Below are positions 47,090-57,600 of a DNA stretch of 64,000 nt, piece by piece (positions within the stretch are counted from its first letter, which is position 1; the number at the start of each line of letters is the position of its first letter). The translations under genes and the position numbers were made by a program. Below the pieces are notes generated by a model. It did not search any database, was not told where the DNA came from, and saw only the letters and a program-made list of their open reading frames with translations. The stretch is from assembly GCF_011752935.1 (NCBI RefSeq), contig NZ_VWWO01000003.1, positions 868,001 to 932,000 of the forward strand, given 5' to 3'. The stretch comes from Chitinophaga sp. Cy-1792. GTDB taxonomy: Bacteria > Bacteroidota > Bacteroidia > Chitinophagales > Chitinophagaceae.

Positions 47090-48439
47090 TCAGCTGCGTA
47101 ATGCCATTTGATTGGTAGGCGAGGCATAGTATTTCAATTCTATAATCCCATTAGGTACAGGCTTGCTGTTCCACGATTTATGAATGGCCATGGCAGCACC
47201 CATTGCTGTGGCCTGGGCCATAGAAGCGGCATAAACTTCTATTCCTTCAAACAACAGCGCCAGCAGGTTCATATACACCTGATTTTTACTGAATCCGCCA
47301 TCTACAAAGATTCTGCGCACCTGGTTATCGTTCATGACCAGTTGGGTAGATTTATATTGTTGTGTTGCCAGGTCATAGATGAGCTGGTGATAGGCAGTGG
47401 CGTCATTGGCAAAAAGGTGCAGGTCGCGCTGGGAGAAGTTGCCGGCAGGTAGTAAAGGCAGGGTAGGATCAAAGTCCATATGCCTGTATTTTACAGCTCC
47501 CTGGCCGAAATGTGCGGCAATTCTTTTTATCTGCTGTTCATGTTCATAACCGGCAAACAACCGGGAAGCCTTGATGGGATTGCCCTGATAGGTAAGATAG
47601 CAGAGGCAGTCCTGCTGCAGTTCTTCGATGGTCAGCGGTGTATTGTTAAAGGGATTGAGGCTGATGCACCAGGTGCCGGTACTTAACAATATAAACGGCT
47701 CGTGGAAGCATACCAGGTAAGGGATCAGCGCGGCGGAGCTATCGTGCAGGCCGGCGCCTATATGGTAGCTGCTACCCGGAAACAGCGGTGGTAACACTTC
47801 GGCGGCATTCATGACAGGCGCCAGTTTTTCGTATATGCCTTCCTGATGTACCCACTGATGGTACTGTTGTTTGGTAAAATCCCACAGGTTGGTATGGCAA
47901 CCAATGCTGGTGATATCGCTGCAGGGGATGCCGGTGAGCAGGTAGCTCATGTACTGTGGCAGGTGCAGCGCGTGTCTGGTTGCAGCGAAAATCTCGGGGT
48001 GCTGGTATTTCAGCCGGTAAAGTTGCATACCTGAGTTGAGACTACCCAGCACCGGAGACGCGGCTTGTAGCGGAAACGATCCGGTGCCACCATACTGATG
48101 GTAGAATTGTTCCTGTAGTTCAGGAGGATATGGTTTCAGATAGTTATAAAGGGGCGTTAATGGATGACCATCATTGTCGATATAGACAAAGCTGGCGCCA
48201 TAGGTAGAGAAATTGATAGCTTTAACGGCCAGGTTTTTCTTTCTGAACACTTCGCGGAGCGAGTCGAAAACAGAAAGGCGAAGACTTTCCAGGTTTTCGC
48301 AGGGATCGCCATCTTCATCGGTGATCTCGTTGAATTTAGCAGTCCTTTCAAAGAGAATGCGATATTGTTCATCAAAGATGAACAGTTTTTTGTTGGTTTT
48401 TCCAACGTCGAATATTACTATGACTGGTGTTGGGTTCAT
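47090..48439 (-). CDS. rhaB: FGGY-family carbohydrate kinase, probable L-rhamnulokinase
   Basis: About 449 residues from the ATG at 48439 (M-N-P-T-P-V-I-V-I-F-D-V-G-K-T-N), preferred over an in-frame start 60 bp upstream because it begins just before the ATPase beta1 motif. FGGY features are I-F-D-V-G-K-T-N-K-K, G-A-G-L-H-D-S-S-A-A in the substrate cleft, L-L-S-T-G-T-W and V-D-G-G-F-S-K-N-Q in the C-terminal lobe. It phosphorylates a ketose at C1. L-rhamnulose is inferred from position as the last gene of the RhaT-aldolase/dehydrogenase-isomerase-kinase operon. Fuculose or xylulose kinase activity cannot be excluded from sequence alone. Confidence 0.85.
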   Translation of the reverse strand: MNPTPVIVIFDVGKTNKKLFIFDEQYRILFERTAKFNEITDEDGDPCENLESLRLSVFDSLREVFRKKNLAVKAINFSTYGASFVYIDNDGHPLTPLYNYLKPYPPELQEQFYHQYGGTGSFPLQAASPVLGSLNSGMQLYRLKYQHPEIFAATRHALHLPQYMSYLLTGIPCSDITSIGCHTNLWDFTKQQYHQWVHQEGIYEKLAPVMNAAEVLPPLFPGSSYHIGAGLHDSSAALIPYLVCFHEPFILLSTGTWCISLNPFNNTPLTIEELQQDCLCYLTYQGNPIKASRLFAGYEHEQQIKRIAAHFGQGAVKYRHMDFDPTLPLLPAGNFSQRDLHLFANDATAYHQLIYDLATQQYKSTQLVMNDNQVRRIFVDGGFSKNQVYMNLLALLFEGIEVYAASMAQATAMGAAMAIHKSWNSKPVPNGIIELKYYASPTNQMALRS

Positions 48440-48526
48440 GATACATCCAGCGTAATTAGCCATTTGGTTGATAAAAAAGTAAGTTGGGGGCAACAACACA
48501 GATGGCTGAAAGCAAGCAAATCAGCC

Positions 48527-49801
48527 CTACAATCCTGTAGCGACAGATACGCTGCCTCTTTCGCTGATAAGATTTTTCCTTATTTCGGCTGCGCGGTAGC
48601 TGGCGAGTGGTTTCAGGGCGCCGCCGTCTCTCAGCCTTGCTTCGGCTACGAGTGGTCTGACGTCTGTTCTGAAGGCCTGCTGCAGCATTTCCTGTGCGCG
48701 TACTACGTCATTCATTTTTTGTGCTTCAGCCAGTTGTTTACGATCGATGAGCAATGCCTGTGCGTAAGCGATCATGATGGCCTCCACGGATTGGAGGAGG
48801 TCTTCCAGGGGATCTTTTACGTTATGGGAGGCATCTATCATCCATCCGAGATCGGTGGCGTGCTCCATACCGTTAGCGTCCATACCGTCTATCAGTTCAT
48901 TGAAGATAAGAAAAAGCTGGTAGGGTTTGATGCTGCCTACGGTAAGGTCATCGTCGCCGTATTTGGAGTCGTTGAAGTGGAATCCGCCGAGTTTGCCTTC
49001 CATGAGCAGGAGTGAAACGATCTGTTCGATGTTGGCGTTGGGGAGGTGGTGTCCGAGGTCAACGAGTGTATAGGCTTTAGGGCCTAGTTTGTTGGCGTAG
49101 AGGAGTGATTGGCCCCAGTCGCCGACGGTGGTGGAATAGAAGTTTGGTTCGAAGGCTTTGTATTCGACGAACATTTTCCAGTTTTCCGGGAGTGCTTTAT
49201 AAATTTCCTGAAGGCCAGCCAGCGTATGCTGAAAGGCCTTCCTGAAATTCAGCTGGCCGGGAAAGCAGGAGCCGTCCGCGAGCCAGACACTGAGGGATTG
49301 GGAGCCTAATTCGATACCGTAGTTAATTACTTCAATATTATGATCAATGGCTTGATTTCTTGTATGGGCTTCTACATGTTGCAGGGAGCCGAATTTGTAG
49401 CTGTGTGCTTGTCCAGGCTGGTCCTGGAAGGTATTGGAATTCATTGCATCGAAGGTGATACCCAGTTGTGCTGCCACCGCTTTAAGGTGTGCAGGGTTGG
49501 TGGGGATATCCCAGGGGATATGCAGTGAAATGGCGCCGGAAGATCTGTTGAGTGCATGGAGCAGACCGACGTCCATAATTTTTTCTTCCAGGTTACGTGG
49601 TTCACCGCCGATGCCGAATCTGGCGAACCTGGTACCGCCGGCGCCGAGTGCCCAGGAGGGTATGGCGATCTGGAAGGCGCGCAGTTTTTCGATGATGGCC
49701 TCGGTGTTGGGAATGGTAGAAGCGATATAATTAAAACCTTTCTGGTGAAGGTCCAGCAATGGTTCGTTGAATGCGGCTATCTGGTATTTTTCTAAGTGCA
49801 T
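48527..49801 (-). CDS. rhaI: L-rhamnose isomerase (RhaI type, TIM barrel)
   Basis: 424 residues, no signal peptide. It is a xylose-isomerase-like TIM barrel with the RhaI pattern: W-A-L-G-A-G-G-T-R-F-A-R-F near the N-terminus, and metal-ligand regions F-V-E-Y-K-A-F-E-P, L-V-D-L-G-H-H and G-G-F-H-F-N-D-S-K-Y-G-D-D-D. Length and motifs fit the Pseudomonas stutzeri/Streptomyces-type L-rhamnose isomerase rather than E. coli RhaA. It converts L-rhamnose to L-rhamnulose in the cytosol. It lies between the kinase (87 bp to the likely kinase start) and the aldolase/dehydrogenase gene. Confidence 0.9.
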   Translation of the reverse strand: MHLEKYQIAAFNEPLLDLHQKGFNYIASTIPNTEAIIEKLRAFQIAIPSWALGAGGTRFARFGIGGEPRNLEEKIMDVGLLHALNRSSGAISLHIPWDIPTNPAHLKAVAAQLGITFDAMNSNTFQDQPGQAHSYKFGSLQHVEAHTRNQAIDHNIEVINYGIELGSQSLSVWLADGSCFPGQLNFRKAFQHTLAGLQEIYKALPENWKMFVEYKAFEPNFYSTTVGDWGQSLLYANKLGPKAYTLVDLGHHLPNANIEQIVSLLLMEGKLGGFHFNDSKYGDDDLTVGSIKPYQLFLIFNELIDGMDANGMEHATDLGWMIDASHNVKDPLEDLLQSVEAIMIAYAQALLIDRKQLAEAQKMNDVVRAQEMLQQAFRTDVRPLVAEARLRDGGALKPLASYRAAEIRKNLISERGSVSVATGL

Positions 49802-49848
49802 AACGGGCGGTTTTGACTATATAAAATACTGCTTTTTAATGATATTAT

Positions 49849-49874
49849 CGGCATCACAGCGGGCTGTGATGCCG
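49849..49874. other. Intercistronic hairpin within the rhamnose operon
   Basis: A perfect 11-bp stem CGGCATCACAG (49849-49859) with its complement (49864-49874) lies between the aldolase/dehydrogenase and isomerase genes. There is no strong T-tract, so partial termination or transcript processing is more likely than full termination. Confidence 0.5.
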
Positions 49875-49904
49875 AAATAGTTTTATCAGGATGGATTACA
49901 GGTA

Positions 49905-52043
49905 TTACCGTACGAATGCGTTGGCGATGCCGCCGTCTACATTGAGTACGTTACCTGTTGATTTACTGAGCATTCCGCCTACGAATACGAAGCATGCGTT
50001 GGCGATATCTTCGGGGAGTATGATTTCATTGAGGAGTGTTCTGCCGGCGTAGTAGGCGGGTAGTTCTTCCACTTTGATACCATAGGCTTTGGCTCTGCCT
50101 TCGGCCCATGCACCTTCCCATATTTTGGAATCGGATATAACGGCATCGGGGTTTACCACGTTGACGCGTATACGATCTTTGCCCAGTTCCGCTGCATTGA
50201 GTCGGCTGAGGTGTAGCTGAGCCGCCTTTGCTGACCCATATGCAGCGTTGTTTGGACCTGATACCAGGGCGTTTTTGCTGACGATATTGATGATGTCGCC
50301 GCCGGTATTTTGTTTCCGCATTATTTGTATTCCGTGCTGAGTCATCAGGAACTGGCCTTTTACGAGTACATCGTAGAGCAGGTCCCAGTCCTGTTCGGTA
50401 TGGTCTTCAAGGGGTTTGGATATGGAGAGGCCGGCGCAGTTGACGATAATGTCGGCACCTCCGAAGTGGAGGGCTGCGGCCTCAAAGATTTCCCGGATGC
50501 TGTTGTTGTCGGTAACATCCAGGACGCCAGCGATGAAGGCGTCTTTTCCGAAGAGGGTTTCAAAAGAGGTTTTAGCGGTTTCGAGTCTGTTGGTATCATT
50601 ATCGGAGATAATAACGGCAGCTCCTTCAGCTGCGAATTTTTGCGCGATGGCTTTGCCTATACCACCCGCACTGCCGGTGATGATGGCGATGCGTCCGGAT
50701 AGTGGTTTAGGTTTAGGCATTCGTTGGAGCTTAGCTTCTTCGAGTAACCAGTATTCGATGTCGAAAGCTTCCTGCCTGGGGAGGGCGACATAAGTAGAAA
50801 TGGCCTCAGCCCCTCGCATCACGTTAATAGCGTTGATATAGAATTCTGCCGCTACTCTCGCCGTTTGTTTGTCTTTGGCAAAGGTGAACATACCTACTCC
50901 CGGGTAGAGAATTACGACGGGGTTAGGGTCACGCATTGCCGGACTGTTGTCTCTGGCGCACTGTTGATAGTATGCCGTATACATGTTACGGTAGGCTTCG
51001 AACTGTGGTGCCAGTTTTGCATTCAGTGCAGTTGAATCGCGGAGGTTTTCGTCTGGAGCAAGGCGGAGTACCAGCGGACTAATTTTTGTCCGCAGGAAAT
51101 GGTCCGGGCAACTTGTTCCCATTGGGGCTAACGTGTCGATATCTTTGGAGTTAACAAATTCCAGTACACGGTGATCGTCTGTGAAGTGCCCGATCATTTT
51201 CGTGTATCCGGAACAGTAGCCTCTCAGGATGGGTGCTATTGCAGCTGCCTGGCGTAGCCGTTCTGCAGGGGCTAGCGGGGTGGTACGCTGTCCGCCGAAT
51301 GGAGCAGGGAGGGCATTGATTTTTTCTGCTACATAAGCGGCGCTGCGTTCGATCACCTCCAGGGTGTTGAGGTAGCTGTCGTAGGAGGTGTCGCCCCAGG
51401 TAAACAGGCCATGCGATCCCAGGATAATGCCTCTTATACCTGGATTTTCTTCCAGGCACTGACTTAATTTAAGGCCGAGATCAAAGCCGGGGCGCTGCCA
51501 GTCAACCCATCCGATGGTGCCGTCAAACAGGGTTTCAGTAATCTTTTTTCCATCTTTGGATGCCGCGATGGCTATCACTGCATCCGGGTGAAGATGATCT
51601 ATATGTTTGAAGGGAAGGAAAGCATGCAGGGTGGTATCGATACTGGGTGCTTTGGATTGCAGGTCATAAATGCAATGGTTCACCAGTTCCACCATATCAT
51701 CTTCCTGAGATATCCCTTTATAGCGTGTTTTAAGCTGATGTAGTTTGTTGAGGTACAATCCTGCCAGGCCGCTGCGTTTCAGGGTGCCAAGGTCCCCGCC
51801 GGAACCTTTTACATACATCACGGTCGTGTCTTCACCGGTGAGCGGGTCAGGACTGGTTGTTTTGCAGGAGGTGTTGCCACCGCCGTAGTTGGTCAGCCGG
51901 AGATCAGCTCCGAGCAGATTGGAGCGATAGATAAGCAAGGCTACTTCATCACCTTCCAGGGACGCTGCTTTTTCGTGGTCCCAGAGATAGCTTACATATT
52001 TAAAAGGTGTTACTGTATCGTTGTTAAAGGACATATTGGACAT
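49905..52043 (-). CDS. Bifunctional rhamnulose-1-phosphate aldolase / lactaldehyde dehydrogenase
   Basis: 712 residues. The N-terminal class II aldolase-fold domain (about 1-430) has the zinc-ligand region T-L-H-A-F-L-P-F-K-H-I-D-H-L-H-P and G-S-H-G-L-F-T-W-G. The C-terminal short-chain dehydrogenase domain (about 450-712) has G-S-A-G-G-I-G-K-A for NAD binding and the catalytic Y-G-S-A-K. This fusion cleaves L-rhamnulose-1-phosphate to dihydroxyacetone phosphate and L-lactaldehyde, then oxidises the latter. It is the usual bifunctional enzyme of Bacteroidota and some other rhamnose pathways. It starts 11 bp after the RhaT stop, so it is translated from the same operon. Confidence 0.93.
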   Translation of the reverse strand: MSNMSFNNDTVTPFKYVSYLWDHEKAASLEGDEVALLIYRSNLLGADLRLTNYGGGNTSCKTTSPDPLTGEDTTVMYVKGSGGDLGTLKRSGLAGLYLNKLHQLKTRYKGISQEDDMVELVNHCIYDLQSKAPSIDTTLHAFLPFKHIDHLHPDAVIAIAASKDGKKITETLFDGTIGWVDWQRPGFDLGLKLSQCLEENPGIRGIILGSHGLFTWGDTSYDSYLNTLEVIERSAAYVAEKINALPAPFGGQRTTPLAPAERLRQAAAIAPILRGYCSGYTKMIGHFTDDHRVLEFVNSKDIDTLAPMGTSCPDHFLRTKISPLVLRLAPDENLRDSTALNAKLAPQFEAYRNMYTAYYQQCARDNSPAMRDPNPVVILYPGVGMFTFAKDKQTARVAAEFYINAINVMRGAEAISTYVALPRQEAFDIEYWLLEEAKLQRMPKPKPLSGRIAIITGSAGGIGKAIAQKFAAEGAAVIISDNDTNRLETAKTSFETLFGKDAFIAGVLDVTDNNSIREIFEAAALHFGGADIIVNCAGLSISKPLEDHTEQDWDLLYDVLVKGQFLMTQHGIQIMRKQNTGGDIINIVSKNALVSGPNNAAYGSAKAAQLHLSRLNAAELGKDRIRVNVVNPDAVISDSKIWEGAWAEGRAKAYGIKVEELPAYYAGRTLLNEIILPEDIANACFVFVGGMLSKSTGNVLNVDGGIANAFVR

Positions 52044-52054
52044 TTATCTGAAAA

Positions 52055-53110
52055 TCAATTATTTAATGAATTGCCATACCCTACCAGCATTACAGAGATA
52101 ATGATGACGGTGATACCCAGCAGGATGGTACGTAATGTTCTTTTGCTGACACCTTTCCATTCTTTCAATGCAAAGCCCCACATACTGGAAATCAGGATGA
52201 TAAAGGCCATATGCAGTATCCAGGAGCTGGGCGCATTATCCAGTTTACTTTCTCCCATACCATAGAAGAAGAACTGTAGAAACCAGGTCGTGCCTGCGAT
52301 GGCGGCAAACAGGTAATTGCTTACCAGTGGTGTTTTGCGGTTGACATAATCTCCAAAGCTCCTGTTACGTGAGTTGAGGATCATACACCATACGAAGTTG
52401 GTGGTCAGTCCGCCTAACATTATAACTACAAAAATGACGTTGTTCCTGAATAGCGGATTGGCCTGGTTGGCGACTGCTTCGCGGGCCATCGGCTCACCGG
52501 CTGCTATGGCGAAACTCATACAGGCGCTGAGTATACCGGAGATAATCGCTACGGTCAGCCCTTTCTTCAGGTCAAACTCACGGATAGACTCCTGCTGCTG
52601 TGCTGCCGGTAAATCTTTCTCTTTATACATACCTGCCCTGCCACAAATCGCTATACCCACTAAGCAGACAGTAACGCCCAGCAATACAAAATGGCCGCTG
52701 CCGTGCTGCAACATATTTGAAAAGGTGGCGCCGCCGTCACCAAAAAATTCACGATATACCGGTGGGATCAAAGCACCGAAGGCGGAACAGAATCCCAACG
52801 CTACTGCCATACCTAAAGACATGCCCAGGTAACGCATAGATAACCCGAACGTTAATCCGCCTATTCCCCACAAAACACCCAGGATATAAGTCCAGAACAA
52901 TGTCAGTAAGGAAGTATGCGAAATGATACTCATAAACGATGGCACAGTCAGCCAGGCTGCAAAAAGAGGGATGATCAGCCAGGAAAATATTCCTCCGGTA
53001 ATCCAGTAGCTTTCCCAGCTCCATCCTTTTACTTTTTTGTAAGGAATGTAAAAACTACCGCTGGCGAACCCTCCTATAAAGTGAAATAAGACGCCTAATA
53101 TTGCTTGCAT
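52055..53110 (-). CDS. rhaT: L-rhamnose/H+ symporter RhaT
   Basis: 351 residues with about ten hydrophobic helices. The family motifs are visible: the N-terminal G-G-F-A-S-G-S-F-Y-I-P-Y-K-K-V-K-G-W-S-W-E and G-V-L-W-G-I-G-G-L-T-F-G-L-S-M-R-Y-L-G-M-S. It is an inner-membrane proton-coupled rhamnose importer. It is the first gene of the minus-strand rhamnose operon, with a TACTTTTG promoter box about 38 bp upstream, and is divergent from the GntR regulator. Confidence 0.94.
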   Translation of the reverse strand: MQAILGVLFHFIGGFASGSFYIPYKKVKGWSWESYWITGGIFSWLIIPLFAAWLTVPSFMSIISHTSLLTLFWTYILGVLWGIGGLTFGLSMRYLGMSLGMAVALGFCSAFGALIPPVYREFFGDGGATFSNMLQHGSGHFVLLGVTVCLVGIAICGRAGMYKEKDLPAAQQQESIREFDLKKGLTVAIISGILSACMSFAIAAGEPMAREAVANQANPLFRNNVIFVVIMLGGLTTNFVWCMILNSRNRSFGDYVNRKTPLVSNYLFAAIAGTTWFLQFFFYGMGESKLDNAPSSWILHMAFIILISSMWGFALKEWKGVSKRTLRTILLGITVIIISVMLVGYGNSLNN

Positions 53111-53122
53111 AAGTGGAATGTT

Positions 53123-53137
53123 GCTAAAGTTGTTAGC
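53123..53137. promoter_or_regulatory. Candidate operator downstream of the rhaT promoter
   Basis: Inverted repeat GCTAA-N5-TTAGC. It sits just downstream of the expected rhaT transcription start, an ideal place for repression by the divergent GntR regulator. Confidence 0.45.
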
Positions 53138-53147
53138 TTAATACTAC

Positions 53148-53155
53148 CAAAAGTA
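53148..53155 (-). promoter_or_regulatory. Candidate -7 box (TACTTTTG) for the rhamnose operon
   Basis: An exact TAnnTTTG match on the minus strand, 38 bp before the rhaT start codon. Confidence 0.55.
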
Positions 53156-53173
53156 CCGCAAGCCTTCCGGCTA

Positions 53174-53193
53174 ACTGTCATGCACTGTCATGC
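53174..53193. promoter_or_regulatory. Tandem 10-bp repeat in the rhaT-gntR intergenic region
   Basis: ACTGTCATGC occurs twice in perfect tandem, spaced by exactly one helical turn, upstream of the rhaT -7 box. It may be an activator or repressor site shared by the divergent genes. Confidence 0.4.
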
Positions 53194-53251
53194 TCCCAAC
53201 TGGAAGATTTTCTGTATCTTGTTTTTTTGCAGACATAATTCAACAGCCAAG

Positions 53252-54286
53252 GTGATTAGACAACATCCGGTATTCAAGTATTTATATATTGATGATTTTT
53301 CTGCCACACCAAAATATTTCCAGCTGGCCAATGCTATCATCAAAGCGATTGCAGACGGAAAACTGCAACAGGATGATGTAATGCCCTCCATTAATGAAGT
53401 CAGTGCCGCCTTCGACGTGGCCCGCGATACGGTGGAAAAAGCCTATAAACACCTGAAAAGCATCGGTATCCTGGCCTCCGTACCAGGAAAAGGTTACTTT
53501 ATTAAACATACCAACCTCGGACAACGATTTAAAATCCTCCTGCTATTCAATAAATTAAGTGAGCATAAAAAGATTATCTACGATTCCTTTGCCGCCAGAT
53601 TAGGAGATAGCGCCAGCATAGACTTCTACGTTTATAACAGCGATTTCAGCCTCTTCCGTAAGCTGCTCTCCCAAAACCTGGACGACTATACGCACATTGT
53701 CATCCTCCCGCATTTCCGCGAACGCTGGGACCATGTAGACGACGTGATCAACACCCTCCCGAAAGAAAAACTGGTGCTGCTGGATAAAAATCTCAGCCGC
53801 GTTAACGGCAACTTCAGCGCCATCTATGAAAACTTTCAGCAGGATATCGTCAGCGCCCTGCTACAGGCAAAAGAAAGACTACTCCATTATCAGACCCTGA
53901 AAATCATCTTCCCCGAAAACAGTTATTACCCGGAAGAGATTATTACAGGATTCACGGAATTTTGCCGCGATAATGGCTTTAATGGTAAAATTGTAGAGCA
54001 TATCGAGTCAGAAATAATTAATAAAGGAGATGTGTTTATCAATATCAGGGAAAGTGACCTGGTATCCCTGATAGAAAAAATAAATGACCTACATCTCTCC
54101 ATAGGAAAAGATGTTGGTATCATCTCCTATAATGAAACTCCACTGAAAAAATTTATCCTCAACGGACTTACTACCATCTCTACCGATTTTGTTTTTATGG
54201 GAGAAATGGCGGCAAGACAGATTCTTGAAAAAACAACGGATAAGATTGAAGTACCGTTCTATCTCACGCTGAGACCTTCTTTATAA
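53252..54286 (+). CDS. GntR-family regulator with periplasmic-binding-protein-like effector domain (probable rhamnose regulator)
   Basis: 344 residues from the GTG at 53252 (V-I-R-Q-H-P-V-F-K-Y-L), a length usual for this group; longer in-frame starts extend into the promoter region with unlikely Cys/His-rich sequence. An N-terminal GntR winged helix (about 15-85) has Y-F-Q-L-A-N-A-I, P-S-I-N-E-V-S-A-A-F-D-V-A-R-D-T-V and the wing G-I-L-A-S-V-P-G-K-G-Y-F. The rest is a LacI-like sugar-binding domain with G-I-I-S-Y-N-E-T-P. It is divergent from rhaT with operator-like repeats between them, so control of the rhamnose operon is likely. A paired-hairpin element follows. Confidence 0.87.
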   Translation: MIRQHPVFKYLYIDDFSATPKYFQLANAIIKAIADGKLQQDDVMPSINEVSAAFDVARDTVEKAYKHLKSIGILASVPGKGYFIKHTNLGQRFKILLLFNKLSEHKKIIYDSFAARLGDSASIDFYVYNSDFSLFRKLLSQNLDDYTHIVILPHFRERWDHVDDVINTLPKEKLVLLDKNLSRVNGNFSAIYENFQQDIVSALLQAKERLLHYQTLKIIFPENSYYPEEIITGFTEFCRDNGFNGKIVEHIESEIINKGDVFINIRESDLVSLIEKINDLHLSIGKDVGIISYNETPLKKFILNGLTTISTDFVFMGEMAARQILEKTTDKIEVPFYLTLRPSL

Positions 54287-54307
54287 AGATGATGTTTTGT
54301 TATAGTG

Positions 54308-54382
54308 CCCTTTTCTGTAGATGCCTGCGGCATCTACAGAAAAGGGATTCTACGCCTCGCCACAGGCGAAGCGTAGAATCCC
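54308..54382. repeat. Overlapping paired-hairpin element C
   Basis: Hairpin 1 spans 54308-54346 (18-bp perfect stem, apex GCC-TGC-GGC). Hairpin 2 spans 54344-54382 (18-bp stem, one mismatch, apex GCC-ACA-GGC). They share 54344-54346. The element is 22 bp after the GntR stop codon and has the same design as elements A and B but a different sequence. The remainder of the 395-bp gap to the SusC gene holds the operator-like palindrome at 54513 and no gene. Confidence 0.75.
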
Positions 54383-54512
54383 GGAATACACCAGCAAGTG
54401 CTTTCCGGAGAGAAGGGGCAGGCGGCGGAAATCCATATGCCTCAAATTACTTTTCTGGGAACGATTGCGTAAATAAATCCCCTCAAACTGTTGGACGTGT
54501 TAAAATTAGGGA

Positions 54513-54526
54513 GTAAACTTGTTTAC
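54513..54526. promoter_or_regulatory. Palindromic operator candidate upstream of the pectin PUL
   Basis: GTAAACTTGTTTAC is a perfect inverted repeat (six bases each side of TT) 155 bp before the SusC start. It resembles LacI/GntR-type operators. Confidence 0.4.
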
Positions 54527-54681
54527 AGAAGCACAAACCTGCTCTTTAGCATAATAGACACCAACTAAAGCACGTTAGCGAACTAAGAGTATATTCAAAA
54601 CAGCTGAAAAGCTGATTCTATCAACCTAAAATCTTACAGACAGAAAGTTCTCATAGGACATTAAACTTTTTATTTCCACTT

Positions 54682-57600
54682 ATGAAAAGAATTCTTCTTT
54701 TAATTGCCATACTGTATGGTAGTGTGACTGGTTTTGCCCAATCCCGGCAGGTAAAGGGTTCCGTCACAAACAAAGATGCAGGCGATGCCTTGCCTGGTGT
54801 TACTGTCAGGATAAAAAATACTTCCACAGGTGTAAACACTGATGTGAATGGCCGCTTTGTCATTAACCTGCCTGATGATAAAGGCGCCGAATTACAGTTC
54901 TCCTACATCGGTTATACCACAAAAGTAATCCCTGTAAAACCGGGACAGAACATTACGGTTACCCTGGAACCTACCAACAACAACATGAACGAAGTGGTAG
55001 TGGTAGGTTACGGAACGGTTACCCGTGGCGAGTTTACAGGAGCTGCATCCAGTATCAACGCCGCTAAGGAACTGAAGGATATCCCCGCAAATACAGTGGC
55101 AGAAGCACTTGCCGGCCGCCTCGCCGGTGTGCAGGTAACGACCACGGAAGGTCGCCCGGGCGCAGAAATCCTCGTACGTGTACGCGGCGGCGGATCTATC
55201 ACACAGGATAACTCCCCGCTCTATATCGTGGATGGTATCCAGGTGGAAAATGCGCTGTCCTTATTATCGCCGCAGGAAATCCAGAGCATCGACGTACTCA
55301 AGGATGCTGCGTCCACAGCTATCTACGGTGCACGCGGCGCCAACGGCGTTGTGATCATCACCACCAAAGGTGGTAAAGACATGAAAACACGCGTGAGCTA
55401 CGATGGCTACTTCGGTAACCGTAACATCGTGAATAAACTGGATGTGCTGCATCCTTACGACTATGTGAAATACCAGTACAAAGTATATAACTACAATACA
55501 GATGATGCCACTGCCACTGCTTTCCGTGATAAGTACGGCCGCTGGCAGGACCTCGATATCTATAAATCCATGCCTTTCACCGACTGGCAGAATGAAGTAT
55601 TTGGCCGCGATGCTCAGAATCTTACCAACAACGTATCCGTTACCGGTGGTAATAAAAATTCCAGCTTCAACCTTACTCTCAATAATGTAAAGGAAGATGG
55701 TATCATGCTGAATTCAGGCTACCGTCGTACGATGGCTGCATTCAAGTTTGACCACAATGCATCCGACAAGCTGAAAGTGGGTATCACCGCACGTTATGGC
55801 CGTGGGCGTATCGATGGGGTAGGTACTTCCGCTACCGGCTCTCAGGGTACCAACCGACTCCGTAACTCCGTTCGTTACAAACCATTTGTTGCACCTGGTG
55901 ACCAGGATGTGGTGGATGTATTCGATCCTGAATATGCTAATCTCACCAACCTCACCAGCCCCGTGCTGCTGGCAAATAACGAGTTGAAATATGATTACCG
56001 CAATGATGGTAACTTCAGTGGTTATGCCAGCTATGATATCACGCCCAAGCTGACATTTAAAAGTGTTGCCGGTATCACGGTGAACAACGCCCGTGCCAAT
56101 ACCTATAATGGCGCCGTTACCAGCGTGGCCCGCTCCAATGCGAATATGCCGGTAATCAACATCACCACCGGTGAAACCATGACACTGACCAATTCCAATA
56201 CACTGAACTATAGAAATACTTTCGGAGGAAAACATAATGTGAACCTCCTCGCAGGACAGGAAATCTACCAGACCAACGCGCAGACTTTCAACAGCACCGT
56301 GAAATGGATGCCGGTAGATCTTACGCCGGAACAGGCCTTTGCTGGTATTCAGAAAGCCACGCCACCATCCGGCCAGATACAGGACCCTCCAACTACTTCA
56401 CAGGCTAAGTCGACACTGGCTTCCTTCTTCGCAAGAGCAAACTACTCTTACGACAGCAGGTACATGCTGACGCTGACCAGCCGCTACGATGGCTCTTCCA
56501 AATTCAATTACGAAAATGGTTTTGCCTTCTTCCCCTCTGCCGCTGCTGCCTGGAGAATTGCAGAAGAGAACTTCTTTAAAGCTGCCAATATCTCCTGGTT
56601 GTCTGACCTGAAAATCCGTGCGAGTCTGGGTACTTCTGGTAATAACCGTATCGATAATGATATGTTCCGTACGGTATATGTTACCAATACTTCCAGCTAT
56701 GCATTTGAATCGGCGGTAACGCCGGGTGTTGCACCTAATTCCTTAGCCAACCCTGGCCTGAAATGGGAAACTACCGTGGCCCGTAACTTAGGCCTGGATG
56801 TAAGTTTCCTGAATAGCAGGATTAACGCAACGGTGGACTTCTATAAAAATAATACCCGCGACCTGTTGTTAAGCGTACAGATACCACCTACCAACGGTTA
56901 TACTTCGCAGATACAGAACGTAGGTAAAACACAGAATACCGGTGTGGAAGTACAGATCAATGCACAGGTAATTGCGAAAAAGGCATTTAACTGGAATGTC
57001 TCCTTTAACGTGGCTACCAATCAGAACAAGATTATCAGCTTAGGTACAGATGCTTCCGGTAATCCGCTGAAATCCTACCAGGTGGCTTCCGGATGGGTAA
57101 ACAGTCTGAACGACTTTATGGCCGAAGTGGGACAACCTATTGGTCAGTTCTATGGCTATGTTACCGATGGTTACTACACCGTGAATGACTTCGATTATAA
57201 TGCCGGCACTGGTAAGTATGTACTGAAATCTGATGTACCGAATGATGGTGCGGTGGCTTTAGGTAATAAAGATCCCCAGCCTGGTGACCTGAAACTGAAA
57301 AAGCTGACAGACGATAAAAACATGACCATCGGCCTGAACGACAGAAAAGTGCTGGGAAATGCACAGCCTAAGTTCTATGGTGGTATCAATCAGCAGTTCA
57401 GCTACAAAGGGTTTGATATGAGCATCTTCATGAACTTCAGCTATGGCAACAAAGTATATAATGCCAATAAGATCGAGTTCACTACCCAGTACCTCTATAA
57501 AGACAATAACATGCTGGCCATGATGAAAGATTCCTGGAAATGGTATGATGAAAATGGAGCCAAGGTGACAGATCCGGCGGCATTGACAGCCTTGAACAAA

